Shown: piece by piece, positions 6,939-14,632 of the stretch
How the letters are laid out: each line of letters starts with the position of its first letter
How positions within the stretch are numbered: position 1 is the first letter of the stretch
Source: an uncultured Collinsella sp.
GTDB taxonomy: Bacteria > Actinomycetota > Coriobacteriia > Coriobacteriales > Coriobacteriaceae
Length of the DNA: 17,150 nucleotides
Direction of reading: 5' to 3'
Assembly (NCBI GenBank): GCA_902496005.1
Contig: CABUZI010000030.1
Coordinates: 1-17,150 of the forward strand
Notes under the pieces: generated by a model
Database searches by the model: none
What the model was told of the DNA's origin: nothing
What the model saw: only the letters and a program-made list of their open reading frames with translations
Position numbers and translations under genes: made by a program

Positions 6939-6970
6939 GTCCCGGGGAGGCACCCGCACCTCCCCGGGAC
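6939..6970 (-). terminator. strong hairpin at the end of the frl-like operon
   Basis: A perfect 12-bp GC-rich stem (GTCCCGGGGAGG 6939-6950 / CCTCCCCGGGAC 6959-6970) with an 8-nt loop begins 7 bp past the stop of the kinase gene. No U-tract follows on the minus strand, so it may act as an mRNA 3'-end stabiliser or need another factor to stop transcription. Confidence 0.6.
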
Positions 6971-6977
6971 CGCTCGG

Positions 6978-7841
6978 CTATTCGACGATTGGTGCTCCGT
7001 GGCCCCAAGAACCTTCCATGCCGCACACGGTCGAAGCAAACCCAGCAGCAAAGTCGAGCGCGCGCTCGATGACCTCGGCGCCATCCTCACCACGCTTGAC
7101 GGAATCGAGATAGCACATCAAAAACGAGGTGAGGAACGAGTCGCCCGCCCCCATGGTGTCCTTCATGTCCGTCACCGGTTTAGCCAGCTGGCGGTAATAA
7201 CGCTCGCCGTCGTAAGCAATGCAGCCCTCGGCGCCCGCCGTAGCCGACACAAAACGCGGACCCAGACCCTTCACCCATGCCAGACGCTCGCGAATCTCGT
7301 CCTCGCTCGCGGCATCCGCCGCACTAAAGAAAGCGAAATCGACGTAGGGCGCAATCTGCTCGTAGTACTCGTCGGTGGAGTCGTCCGAAAAGTCAAAAGA
7401 GACCGTGACGCCCGCAGCCTTCAACTTGGGCAGCTCGCGCTCGGTAAAGCAGTAGTTGCCCGAATGAACCACATCGAACTGCTTCATGTACGCAAGGTCA
7501 AAGCGATCAAGGACATAGCGCACATCGCCACGGATACCGCCCTCGTTGGAGCCAAGGAAGACACGGTCACCGTCAACGACGGTCACGCGAGCCGCCCCGT
7601 TCTCGCCAATCATCTGCTCGCACTTGTCAAGCTCGATACCCTCATCCTCGAGGCTTGCAATGACATGCTCGGCAGCGGCGTCATTGCCAAAAATGCCCAT
7701 GTATGCAGAGCGTGCGGCACCGCATTTCTTGGCATAAACGGCGAAGTTCACCGCATTGCCGCCGGGATACATGGTGTGGATATGCTCGTAGCGATCGACG
7801 ACGTTGTCGCCAAATCCGAGCGCGTTAACGTTAAATGCCAT
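6978..7841 (-). CDS. frlD: PfkB-family sugar kinase, fructoselysine 6-kinase (FrlD)-like
   Basis: The product is 287 aa; E. coli FrlD is about 260 aa. The N-terminal GFGDNVVDRY (9-18) and PGGNAVNFAVYAKKCG (26-41) match the FrlD-specific start (GDNxVD...GGNAVNxAVY). The PfkB C-terminal signature DTMGAGDSF (228-236) carries the catalytic Asp234. FDFSDD (149-154) is also shared with FrlD. It would phosphorylate the sugar part of an Amadori compound at O6, using ATP in the cytoplasm. It is the last gene of the operon, 14 bp after frlB, with AAGGGG upstream of its ATG. Assignment to FrlD rather than a generic ribokinase-like enzyme rests on these motifs plus the FrlB and FrlC neighbours; the exact substrate is inferred. 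Confidence 0.8.
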   Translation of the reverse strand: MAFNVNALGFGDNVVDRYEHIHTMYPGGNAVNFAVYAKKCGAARSAYMGIFGNDAAAEHVIASLEDEGIELDKCEQMIGENGAARVTVVDGDRVFLGSNEGGIRGDVRYVLDRFDLAYMKQFDVVHSGNYCFTERELPKLKAAGVTVSFDFSDDSTDEYYEQIAPYVDFAFFSAADAASEDEIRERLAWVKGLGPRFVSATAGAEGCIAYDGERYYRQLAKPVTDMKDTMGAGDSFLTSFLMCYLDSVKRGEDGAEVIERALDFAAGFASTVCGMEGSWGHGAPIVE

Positions 7842-7855
7842 GGCCTTTGCCCCTT

Positions 7856-8824
7856 CTAGTACTCGACAACACCCATATAGCGGCGGAAATCGGGATCGTG
7901 ATCAAACACCTTGCCGCGTGCGGCGCGCAGCTCGCAGTTCATGGCGTAGAACAGCACCGGGTCCAGATAGGCACGGACGCTCGCCGGCACGGCTTCCATA
8001 CCGTACTCCTTGGCATCAAGCACCATCAGCGTATCGGTATGCGTCTTAAGGAACGCCAAGGCGCGCTCGTCCATAGCACGGCACTCGCTGGAGCCCATCT
8101 GCAGGAAGTAAAAAACGCCATCCTGAGTAGCCTCGAAGGGGCCGTGGAAGTACTCGGCAGAGTGGATGTAGCTGCAGTGCTGCCACTGCATCTCCATAAG
8201 AGAGCAGATAGCGAAACCGTAGGTCTGGCTAAAGTTGGGACCGCTGCCCAGAATGTAGAAGAACTCGTGCTCCTGGCAAAGCTTGGAAAAACGATCGCCC
8301 AGCTCGGCATTTACCTTCTCGCGTGCCGGAGGAAGAATCTTATCCATCTCAGCAATACCGGCATACATATCGGCAAGATCGGCGTAGCCCTCCTGCTGAT
8401 CGAGCAGCTCGGCCGCAAGCGACAGCGAAATGCCAGCGGGGACCTCGGCCTGCGGCACGCCCTCGCCCCACGGGTAGACCCACGTGGTCCACTTGCCGGA
8501 GTCAATCTTGGATCCAGCGTTGTCGGTCTGGGCGATCACCGTAGCGCCGGCAGCAAGGGCAATCTCACAGCCCTCGACGACCTCGGGGGTGTTGCCACTG
8601 TGGCTGCAAGCAATGACCAGGGATTTCTCACCCAAGCGGCGCGGGCGCATGATATCAAACTCGCGAGCCGTATAGATATACGAAGTGAAGGTGGTTGCCT
8701 CGCGCTGCAGAAGCTCATGAGCCGGGATCAAATCGATCATGGAGCCACCGCAAGCAATCCAGTAGACGCTGTCGAACTTGCCCTTCTCGGCAATTGCCTC
8801 TTTGATCAGGTCGTGTGCGTTCAT
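7856..8824 (-). CDS. frlB: SIS-domain fructosamine 6-phosphate deglycase (FrlB)-like
   Basis: The product is 322 aa from the ATG at 8824, chosen for AAGGAAC about 8 nt upstream; the longer frame from 8857 has no such site. It has two SIS domains. The first contains IACGGSMIDL and the phosphosugar-binding CSHSGNTPEVV (73-83); the second has GSGPNFSQTYG and SAEYFHGPFE (222-231). The end, DHDPDFRRYMGVVEY, closely matches the E. coli FrlB C terminus (DHNPDERRYYGGLVEY). FrlB cleaves fructoselysine 6-phosphate to lysine and glucose 6-phosphate. Glucosamine-6-phosphate isomerase/deaminase relatives (GlmS-type SIS) are less likely, since no glutaminase domain is present. It lies 14 bp upstream of frlD and 62 bp downstream of frlC. 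Confidence 0.82.
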   Translation of the reverse strand: MNAHDLIKEAIAEKGKFDSVYWIACGGSMIDLIPAHELLQREATTFTSYIYTAREFDIMRPRRLGEKSLVIACSHSGNTPEVVEGCEIALAAGATVIAQTDNAGSKIDSGKWTTWVYPWGEGVPQAEVPAGISLSLAAELLDQQEGYADLADMYAGIAEMDKILPPAREKVNAELGDRFSKLCQEHEFFYILGSGPNFSQTYGFAICSLMEMQWQHCSYIHSAEYFHGPFEATQDGVFYFLQMGSSECRAMDERALAFLKTHTDTLMVLDAKEYGMEAVPASVRAYLDPVLFYAMNCELRAARGKVFDHDPDFRRYMGVVEY

Positions 8825-8886
8825 ATCCAGTTCCTTTCTTGTTTGGTCCACAATCAATGACGTTGGTTGCGTGGCCGATAGTTGTT

Positions 8887-9738
8887 TTAGTCAATCAGAT
8901 ATTTCTCGAATGCGGCCATGTTCTTGGCATCTGCCGCCGCCGGGTCATCATAGTAACGACCGTCCGTGATTTCCTGACCCAGCATGCCGTCGAAACCATG
9001 GGCGTTGAGCGTGGCAACGAAGGCGTCCATATCGTGCTTGCCATCGCCCCACACCAGATGGCCATACGGATCACCGTCGATAAAGTGCATCTCGTGAATT
9101 GCCCCATCACCAAAGGCGGCAAACCAGTCCTCGAGCGTCTCGCCTGCAACGCCCATCGCGGTTGTATCAACCATGGGCTGTAAGTACGGGCTCGCGACCT
9201 CGTCAATCATGCGCTTCGCATCGGAAACCGTCGTCACAAGGTTGCTCTCCTCGGGACGCAGGCTTTCCATCGTAAGCACCAGACCGTGCTCGCCGGCATA
9301 CTCCGCCAGAATGGACATGTGCTCGCGGCTGCGCTTCCAGGCTTCCTCGCGGTCCTCGTCCCAGTCGCCCCAGCCCGAGTTGACGGACATACGGTCGCAC
9401 CCAAGTACCTCGGCAAGCTCAATGCCGTGCTTAAAGTACGCCAGGCTGCGCTGTTCATGCAGCGGTTTGCGTGCGCAGTATTGCCAAGGATAGACAACAT
9501 TCTCGGGGCACAGAGTACGATACCTAAGCCCACGGTCTGCAGCTTTTTTCGCCAGGACCTCAGCCTCAAAGTAGCCCGTATGGTCGAGTGTCACATGCGG
9601 CTCCGCACACCACAGCTCAATGGACTCAAAGCCCAAACGCTGCTGCACATCAAGGAAGTAATCGAGCGACCACATGATGTAGTGGATATTCATGCCCGCA
9701 ATCTGTTCGCGGCGCAGCGTCGGCTTGGATTCAGACAT
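8887..9738 (-). CDS. frlC: TIM-barrel sugar epimerase, FrlC-like
   Basis: The product is 283 aa, the size of FrlC (about 276 aa) in the xylose isomerase-like/AP endonuclease 2 superfamily. Likely metal ligands appear in the expected order: Glu158 (LTMESLRPEESN), Asp191 (MVDTTAM), His218 (HFIDGDPYGH) and Glu256 (LGQEITDG). The stretch ESLRPEESNLV parallels FrlC EPLTPYESNVV, and WGDGKHDMDAF parallels GEGKMPL. FrlC interconverts fructoselysine and its C3 epimer psicoselysine, widening the substrate range of the kinase. AAGGAGG lies 6 nt before the ATG, inside the last codons of the upstream amidohydrolase frame, so the genes are closely linked. Other epimerase specificities cannot be excluded from sequence alone. 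Confidence 0.78.
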   Translation of the reverse strand: MSESKPTLRREQIAGMNIHYIMWSLDYFLDVQQRLGFESIELWCAEPHVTLDHTGYFEAEVLAKKAADRGLRYRTLCPENVVYPWQYCARKPLHEQRSLAYFKHGIELAEVLGCDRMSVNSGWGDWDEDREEAWKRSREHMSILAEYAGEHGLVLTMESLRPEESNLVTTVSDAKRMIDEVASPYLQPMVDTTAMGVAGETLEDWFAAFGDGAIHEMHFIDGDPYGHLVWGDGKHDMDAFVATLNAHGFDGMLGQEITDGRYYDDPAAADAKNMAAFEKYLID

Positions 9739-9739
9739 C

Positions 9740-11323
9740 CTATGCCTCCTTATTTCGATCGAACACGATTTGTCCGTCCGACATCGTCATATCAACCGAA
9801 AGATCGCGTGCGTCGCGATAATCGAGGTCGAACACATCCCGATCGAGCACGCAGATATCAGCAAGCTTGCCGACCTCGAGCGTACCCAGCTCGTCTTCGC
9901 GCATCAGATCGTACGCGCCCCCGGCAGTCCAAGCACGCAAGAGCTAGACAAGCGTCAGCGCGTTGGCCTCATTCACGGGCAGTCCATCGTCGAAGTATCC
10001 GTCGCACGCACTGTAGATTGACTCGCCCAGGCTCGGAATCAGCAGCGGCAAATCCGTACCACAGCACACCGTGCATCCGGAATCTTCCATGCCGCGGCGA
10101 TTCCAGCTGTGCAAAAGTCGCGTCTTGCCAATTTGTCGACGCATCATCGACAGGCAATCCTCGCGCCGGTCCAGCGTCAGAATCTGCGGATAGACCTCGC
10201 AAATTCCACCTAACTTGCCAAACTTGACAAGATCGGTCGGATCAGAGTTCTCGAGATCGGTAATCGCATGGCGGCGAAGCAACCGTCCATGCTCGTCTCG
10301 AGGCAGCGAGGCATAGAGCGCCACGGTGCGACGAACGGCGCCATCGCCCTGGCAATGCAAGGAATATCGGAAGCCGTCAGCATCAATTGCGCGCAGCTCG
10401 TTCTCAATCAGATCCCACTCGGGCTCCTCGACAACCGTCTTGCCGGCAGCGCCCGCATCGGCCGTGTCCTCATAGGGGTCAATCATCTCGGCAAGCCCCG
10501 CCCATACGCCGCGATCGGTCATACGGTTGAAGCCAGAAAAACGAACGAACGGTCCCCGGAAGCGCTCTCGTGCCTCGCGGGCATATGCCAGATTTGCACC
10601 GGCACCCACCGGCTGCGACATCATAGAGACGCGAACCGTCAGCTCACCAGATTCCTCACGGCGAGCCATTTCGTCGGCAAAACCGTAGTAGTCATCAAAC
10701 GCCATCTCCTTGATGGCGGTAACGCCGCGCTCGTTAAGCATGCTCATGTAGTCCGAATACCCCGCACGTACCTCGGGCAGCGCGAGGAAATCGCTCATCA
10801 TGCGCCAGATCTTCTCGGCATAGCACGCCTGGGGTGTAAAGCCGTATCGTGCACTGGCGGCAGCATTGAGAACGCAGGTCTCCGCACCCGGTGTAAAGCA
10901 GACGACAGGGATATCGCCAAAACAATCGTCAAACACAGCTGCCGTATTTGCGTTCTCGGCATCCGATGCCAACGTTTCGGGTAGGCTGTGGCCAAAAGCC
11001 GCCGCGCAATCCGGATGATCTTCTTTCCATGCACGCAAGAGCGACACGGCCTCTTTGGCATCAGCGATGCCGGACAGATCAGACCCCAACGTCCGCAGCG
11101 CCCAGCCTGTATAGAAGGTATGCACATCGATCAGGCCAGGCATGACGGTACGGTCGCCCAGATCAACTACCTCGTCCGCCTGGGTCAAATACGAAGCTAC
11201 CTCACACTTGGTGCCAACCGCCTCAATTCGATTGCCACGGACCGCTACGAAACCTTCGAACGGCAGGTCCCCCGTACCGGTAAAGACGCTCTTAGACGTC
11301 AGGACCGTTAAACGATCAGACAT
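9740..11323 (-). pseudogene. YtcJ-type amidohydrolase interrupted by in-frame amber codon
   Basis: The frame runs for 527 residues, a normal length for the Amidohydro_3/YtcJ family, but TAG at 9944-9946 splits it into 459 aa plus a 67-codon continuation in the same frame. The continuation is clearly the missing C terminus (LLRAWTAGGAYDLM, then LGTLEVGKLADICVLDRDVF). The N-terminal beta-sandwich and PGLIDVH are recognisable, followed by LHCQGDGAVRRTVALY, RHAITDLENSDPTDL and CCGTDLPLL in the barrel. The usual HxH metal pair is HTF here, so metal binding is probably altered. The ATG at 11323 is preferred (TAGGTGG upstream) over the GTG at 11332. One base change (for example GAG to TAG) would explain the break. 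Possible roles are deacylating or opening a blocked Amadori substrate. It could be a recent nonsense mutation, a read-through case or a sequencing error. Confidence 0.8.
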
Positions 11324-11332
11324 CACAACCAC

Positions 11333-12796
11333 CTACACCGGAAGCATGCCAGAGATTGCCGTTACGATCAGGCCAAAGACGACCATGAAAATGAAGAACT
11401 TCCAAATGGTCTTCCACCATTGGCCAAACGAAATCTTAGCCACGGCAAGGCCGGCGACCGTCATGCCCGCCACGGGACTGATGGTGTTGATGGTCTGATT
11501 AGCAAACTGGAGCGCGGTAACGGCAGCTTCGGGATTGAGGCCCATAAGCTCGGTCAGCGGACCCATGACGGGCATGGTGAGCGCCGCAAGTCCAGAACTC
11601 GAGGGAACCAGCAAAGAGAGCAGGCCAAGGACGATATACATAAACGTGGTGTAGACGGCAGCGGGTGCACCGGCGAGCGCAGTAGCGAGCGCCTGGAGGA
11701 TGGTGTCGATGATCATGCCGCCCTCGGCGATGACCAGAATACCGCGAGCGATACCGATAACGATAGCAGCGTACGCAAAATCGGCGAGACCCTTAACGAA
11801 CTCCTCAGCGATCGTCTGCTGGTCAAGACCGCCCAGGATACCGGCAAGCAAGCCCATGCCAAGGAACACGGCGGAAATCTCATTCATGTACCAGCCCTGG
11901 GTAACAAGACCCCAGACGATAATGCCCATACCGCAGGCAAAATCGATAAGTACGAGCTTCTGACGGGTAGTGAACTCTTCCTCGATGGAGGCATCGGTCA
12001 CGGAAAACTCAACACGCTTGAGCTTGTCGTCCTCGTACGTAATGGACGACTCGGGGTTTTTCTTGACGCGCATAGCGTAGCGCATGGCCCATGCGATACC
12101 GACGGCAGTAAAGATGACCCAAGAAACGGCGCGCAGCCACAGCTGAGGATTGCCCTCGATGCCAATGATGCCCTGGGCGATCAAAACATTAAACGGGTCG
12201 ATGGTCGAAGCGCAATATCCCAGGTTAGGACCAAGGAAGCAGATGATGAATGCCGTCATCGAGTCATAACCGATACCCATCATGATGGGAATGAAGATGG
12301 CATAGAACGGCAGGGCTTCCTCAGACATGCCAAACGTAGTGCCGCAAATGGACAGCAACGTCATCGTAATGGGAATGATGAGGATGTCCTTGTTCTTGAG
12401 CTTTTTAATCACACGGCTCATGCCGGCATTCAAAGCGTTGGTCTTGGTGATGATTGCGAACGATCCGCCAATCAATAAGACGAACGCAACGACGTCGGCA
12501 GCCTCCTGGATGCCCTTAGTGGGCGCTTGCAGGACCGCGAAGATATCCTGACCCAGATTGATGGTCTCGCCGGTCTCGGAATCGGTGTAGTTCTTATCGA
12601 CCTGTTCATAGGTTCCAGCAACGGCGACTTCGCGCTCGCCCGCCGCTGTCGAAATCGTCTTGCGCTGATACTGACCCGAGGGAACGATCCAAGTCAGGAC
12701 CGCAAAGACAACGATCAGCAAGAACATGATCGTATAGACATGCGGTAATTTGAACTTAAAACGTCTGTTTGTCTTCTTCGCCTTCGTATCTGACAT
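11333..12796 (-). CDS. YfcC-family membrane carrier (DcuC/arginine-ornithine antiporter superfamily)
   Basis: The product is 487 aa from the ATG at 12796 (GGAGG 6-10 nt upstream; the longer frame to 12856 covers the promoter-proximal leader). A basic N terminus (KKTNRRFKFKLPHVYTIMF) leads into about 12 hydrophobic segments. The family stretch LTWIVPSGQYQR follows the first helix, and later blocks ICGTTFGMSEEALPFY, GPNLGYCASTIDPFNV and LVPSSSGLAALTMPVMGPL match the YfcC/DcuC fold with re-entrant Ser/Gly-rich hairpins. YfcC relatives carry amino acids, peptide-like or dicarboxylate substrates. As first gene of the operon it most likely imports the compound handled by the kinase and deglycase; fructoselysine operons more often use an APC-type permease (FrlA) or ABC importer. 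The neighbouring amidohydrolase begins within about 10 bp. Confidence 0.85.
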   Translation of the reverse strand: MSDTKAKKTNRRFKFKLPHVYTIMFLLIVVFAVLTWIVPSGQYQRKTISTAAGEREVAVAGTYEQVDKNYTDSETGETINLGQDIFAVLQAPTKGIQEAADVVAFVLLIGGSFAIITKTNALNAGMSRVIKKLKNKDILIIPITMTLLSICGTTFGMSEEALPFYAIFIPIMMGIGYDSMTAFIICFLGPNLGYCASTIDPFNVLIAQGIIGIEGNPQLWLRAVSWVIFTAVGIAWAMRYAMRVKKNPESSITYEDDKLKRVEFSVTDASIEEEFTTRQKLVLIDFACGMGIIVWGLVTQGWYMNEISAVFLGMGLLAGILGGLDQQTIAEEFVKGLADFAYAAIVIGIARGILVIAEGGMIIDTILQALATALAGAPAAVYTTFMYIVLGLLSLLVPSSSGLAALTMPVMGPLTELMGLNPEAAVTALQFANQTINTISPVAGMTVAGLAVAKISFGQWWKTIWKFFIFMVVFGLIVTAISGMLPV

Positions 12797-12856
12797 AGAT
12801 ACCTCCAAAGAACTCGAGACTGCATCGCATCTCGCTTCAACGCTTGCATAAGGCAA

Positions 12857-12904
12857 ACGTTCTATGACGTTCTATAGATTACCAGCAGCTTTTCCCGTCA
12901 TCAA
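12857..12904 (-). promoter_or_regulatory. operon promoter with direct-repeat operator candidate
   Basis: On the minus strand TTGATG (12899-12904) and TAATCT (12876-12881) are 17 bp apart. The -10 is preceded by TGG, giving an extended -10 (TGGTAATCT). Immediately downstream ATAGAACGT occurs twice, exactly 10 bp apart (plus-strand ACGTTCTAT at 12857-12865 and 12867-12875), spanning the -10 edge and likely start site. Repeats on the same face of the helix at a start site suit a repressor, most likely the adjacent GntR protein. The leader to the transporter ATG is about 75 nt. Confidence 0.5.
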
Positions 12905-12964
12905 GATAATTTCAAACTGATTGCCGCAACGCGGTTGAACGGTCGCGTTCGCGCCGTGAACGGT

Positions 12965-13004
12965 ATGGAAGCGCCCGGTGAGATGATCCACCGGGCGTTT
13001 CCAT
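12965..13004 (-). terminator. hairpin after the GntR regulator gene
   Basis: ATGGAAGCGCCCGGTG (12965-12980) pairs with CACCGGGCGTTTCCAT (12989-13004), 16 bp with a single mismatch/wobble and an 8-nt loop. It lies 10 bp past the regulator stop codon and upstream of the operon promoter. There is no U-tract on either strand, so termination is likely incomplete and some read-through into the operon is possible. Confidence 0.55.
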
Positions 13005-13014
13005 TCGCAATGTC

Positions 13015-13758
13015 CTAGATGTCAAAAACGTAGCGAGACCCAACGATCCGCTGACGACCGATGATAAACGGCCGCCGTTGCTCATCGAAAAAGAAGGCTT
13101 CCATATAAAACAAGGGTTCGCCAACGGGAACCGCCAGCAACCGAGCGACCTCGGGCGATGCGCACGCGATCTCGAGCGTGCACGGGTCGGTAAACGCGGG
13201 CATGCGGCCAGTCTGGTTGCGCACGAACTCAAAAATGGATTGGTTAGATAGAGGCGCCGTTGATAGATAGGCGTTGTCCTCGTAAACGTATATGTTGTTC
13301 TCAAGCATGACGGGGACGCCATCGGCAGTACGCACACGCTCGACGCAAATCAAGTCAGTTCCAACGGGAACACCAAAGAACTGTGCTTCGGTAGAATCCG
13401 CCGGCAGTATCTTTCTCGAAATGACACACGCCCCCGGTTCCATTCCGTTAACGCGGCATGCGTCCGAAAAACTCTGGACGTCATCCTTCTGGCGAATCTT
13501 GCGCTTGAGCTTGGGGGCATTGACGAACGTGCCTTTCCCCTGTCGCTTCGTTAGATAGCCCTGCTGGACGAGCTCCTCAATAGCGCGTCGCACGGTAACG
13601 CGGCCAACTTTATAGCTCTCAGCCAATTCGAATTCGTTGGGTATCCGCGCGCCTGCCTTGTAGGCGCCGGAGTTGATTTCGTTTTTAATGATATCAATGA
13701 CCTGTTGGTACAGCGGTATCGCTGCTTTACCGTCAGTTAGCCCTTCAGTCGGTGGCAT
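13015..13758 (-). CDS. GntR/HutC-family regulator with UTRA domain, probable operon regulator
   Basis: The product is 247 aa, the standard size for HutC-type GntR proteins. Residues 14-80 form the winged helix (PLYQQVIDIIKNEINSGAYK, GRVTVRRAIEELVQQGYL, KRQGKGTFV). Residues about 95-245 form a UTRA ligand-binding domain (LICVERVRTADGVPVMLENN, then NQSIFEF, EPLFYMEAFFFDEQRRPF). UTRA domains usually bind sugars, phosphosugars or amino-acid-like effectors. Its position just upstream of the transporter, kinase, deglycase and epimerase genes parallels FrlR of the E. coli frl locus, so a repressor released by the Amadori compound or its phosphate is the likely role. GGGAGAGGG precedes the ATG at 13758. 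It is probably transcribed separately from the operon. Confidence 0.85.
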   Translation of the reverse strand: MPPTEGLTDGKAAIPLYQQVIDIIKNEINSGAYKAGARIPNEFELAESYKVGRVTVRRAIEELVQQGYLTKRQGKGTFVNAPKLKRKIRQKDDVQSFSDACRVNGMEPGACVISRKILPADSTEAQFFGVPVGTDLICVERVRTADGVPVMLENNIYVYEDNAYLSTAPLSNQSIFEFVRNQTGRMPAFTDPCTLEIACASPEVARLLAVPVGEPLFYMEAFFFDEQRRPFIIGRQRIVGSRYVFDI

Positions 13759-13788
13759 ATACCCTCTCCCAGCACAATTAAGTCAAAA

Positions 13789-13825
13789 GCGGGCTCAAGG
13801 GCATTCAACAAGCCCTTAAGCCCGC
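13789..13825 (-). terminator. rho-independent terminator between the HAD phosphatase and GntR genes
   Basis: On the minus strand GCGGGCTTAAGGGC and GCCCTTGAGCCCGC form a 14-bp stem (one G-U) with a 9-nt loop, followed by TTTTGACTT. It lies 84 bp after the stop at 13909 and 31 bp before the regulator start. The remaining 31 bp leave no room for a full regulator promoter, so the hairpin would sit in the regulator leader. Confidence 0.75.
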
Positions 13826-13908
13826 ATTAGCATAAAGTATGCTTGCTGCCGCACCAAAATGTCGGGTATTTACTCATCTGACCCGAAAAACGCGCAACTA
13901 CCGCGCTC

Positions 13909-14568
13909 CTAAGAAAGCGTGAGCAGCTCCGGCAGCTGGTCGATAATCTTGTCCGCGGCATCCTGGCTAAAGCCAAAGCGTTCCTCGCGCTTGGCAATGA
14001 CCGTCAGGCCGGCTCGCTTACCCGCGGTAATGCCCGGAACGGAATCCTCAACGCAGCAGCAACGATTCGCGGGCAGCCCCAGCAGGTCCAGCGCATGCAG
14101 GTAGATGTCGGGCTCGGGTTTGCTCTCCTTAAACTGCTCGCCGCTCACCACATACTCAAAGGCATCAGACAGCCCGCATGCGTTGAGCACTTCCTCGATG
14201 CTAACCATGGGAGACGAGCTGGCAAGCGCCACGCGAACGCCACGGCGCGGCAGCTCTCGAATCGTATCCACGGCGCCTGGGTTAATCAAAGCCTGATAGT
14301 CACGCGGACGCTTATGCGCCCACTCGTCCCAACGGGCCAACGCCTCCTCGCCAGTGAAGTGTCCCTTACCGGCGCGCTCAAACCAATCGACCAGCATATG
14401 CAGGAAGAACTGATGCGAGGTACCGACCTGCCCATTCAACTCCTCTTGAGTCAGATTAAGTCCAAGCTCCTTGGCAAACGCGGCAGTCTCGCCCAAGTAG
14501 TAATACTCGGTATCGACAATGACGCCGTCCATGTCAAAGATAACGGCGTCGAACGGAAATGCGGACAC
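13909..14568 (-). CDS. HAD-superfamily hydrolase, beta-phosphoglucomutase-like (subfamily IA)
   Basis: The product is 219 aa from a GTG at 14568, chosen because AGGGAGG lies 5-7 nt upstream. The alternative ATG at 14616 lies before the terminator of the preceding gene and would translate the hairpin. HAD motifs: I FDMDGVIVDTE (Asp12 nucleophile, Asp14), II ALASSSP, III SKPEPDIYLHAL with Lys, IV CVEDSVPGI. A helical cap sits between motifs I and II. The family includes phosphoglycolate phosphatase, beta-phosphoglucomutase and sugar phosphatases such as YniC; the SSSP and KPEP motifs suit a small sugar phosphate. The substrate is not determinable. It follows the Cof-type phosphatase gene, separated by a terminator. 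Confidence 0.85.
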   Translation of the reverse strand: MSAFPFDAVIFDMDGVIVDTEYYYLGETAAFAKELGLNLTQEELNGQVGTSHQFFLHMLVDWFERAGKGHFTGEEALARWDEWAHKRPRDYQALINPGAVDTIRELPRRGVRVALASSSPMVSIEEVLNACGLSDAFEYVVSGEQFKESKPEPDIYLHALDLLGLPANRCCCVEDSVPGITAGKRAGLTVIAKREERFGFSQDAADKIIDQLPELLTLS

Positions 14569-14587
14569 GGCACCCTCCCTAACAAAA

Positions 14588-14609
14588 GGACGCCCGCAAG
14601 CAGGCGCCC
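14588..14609 (-). terminator. terminator between the two HAD phosphatase genes
   Basis: On the minus strand GGGCGCCTGC and GCGGGCGTCC fold back (10 bp with two G-U pairs, tight loop), followed by TTTTGTT. It lies 24 bp past the stop of the gene ending at 14633, and its T-tract ends 13 bp before the GTG of the next gene, leaving only partial room for a separate promoter. Confidence 0.65.
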
Positions 14610-14632
14610 GAACCATGCATTAATCGGCGATT

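Noticed and set aside
7835..8860. 341-codon plus-strand open frame opposite frlB
   Set aside because: It is antisense to a clearly conserved SIS-domain gene and has no motif of its own.
9944..9946. Pyrrolysine or other recoding at the amber codon
   Set aside because: No recoding element, pylT-like tRNA or pyl gene is visible, and the family does not need a special residue here; a simple mutation is the first explanation.
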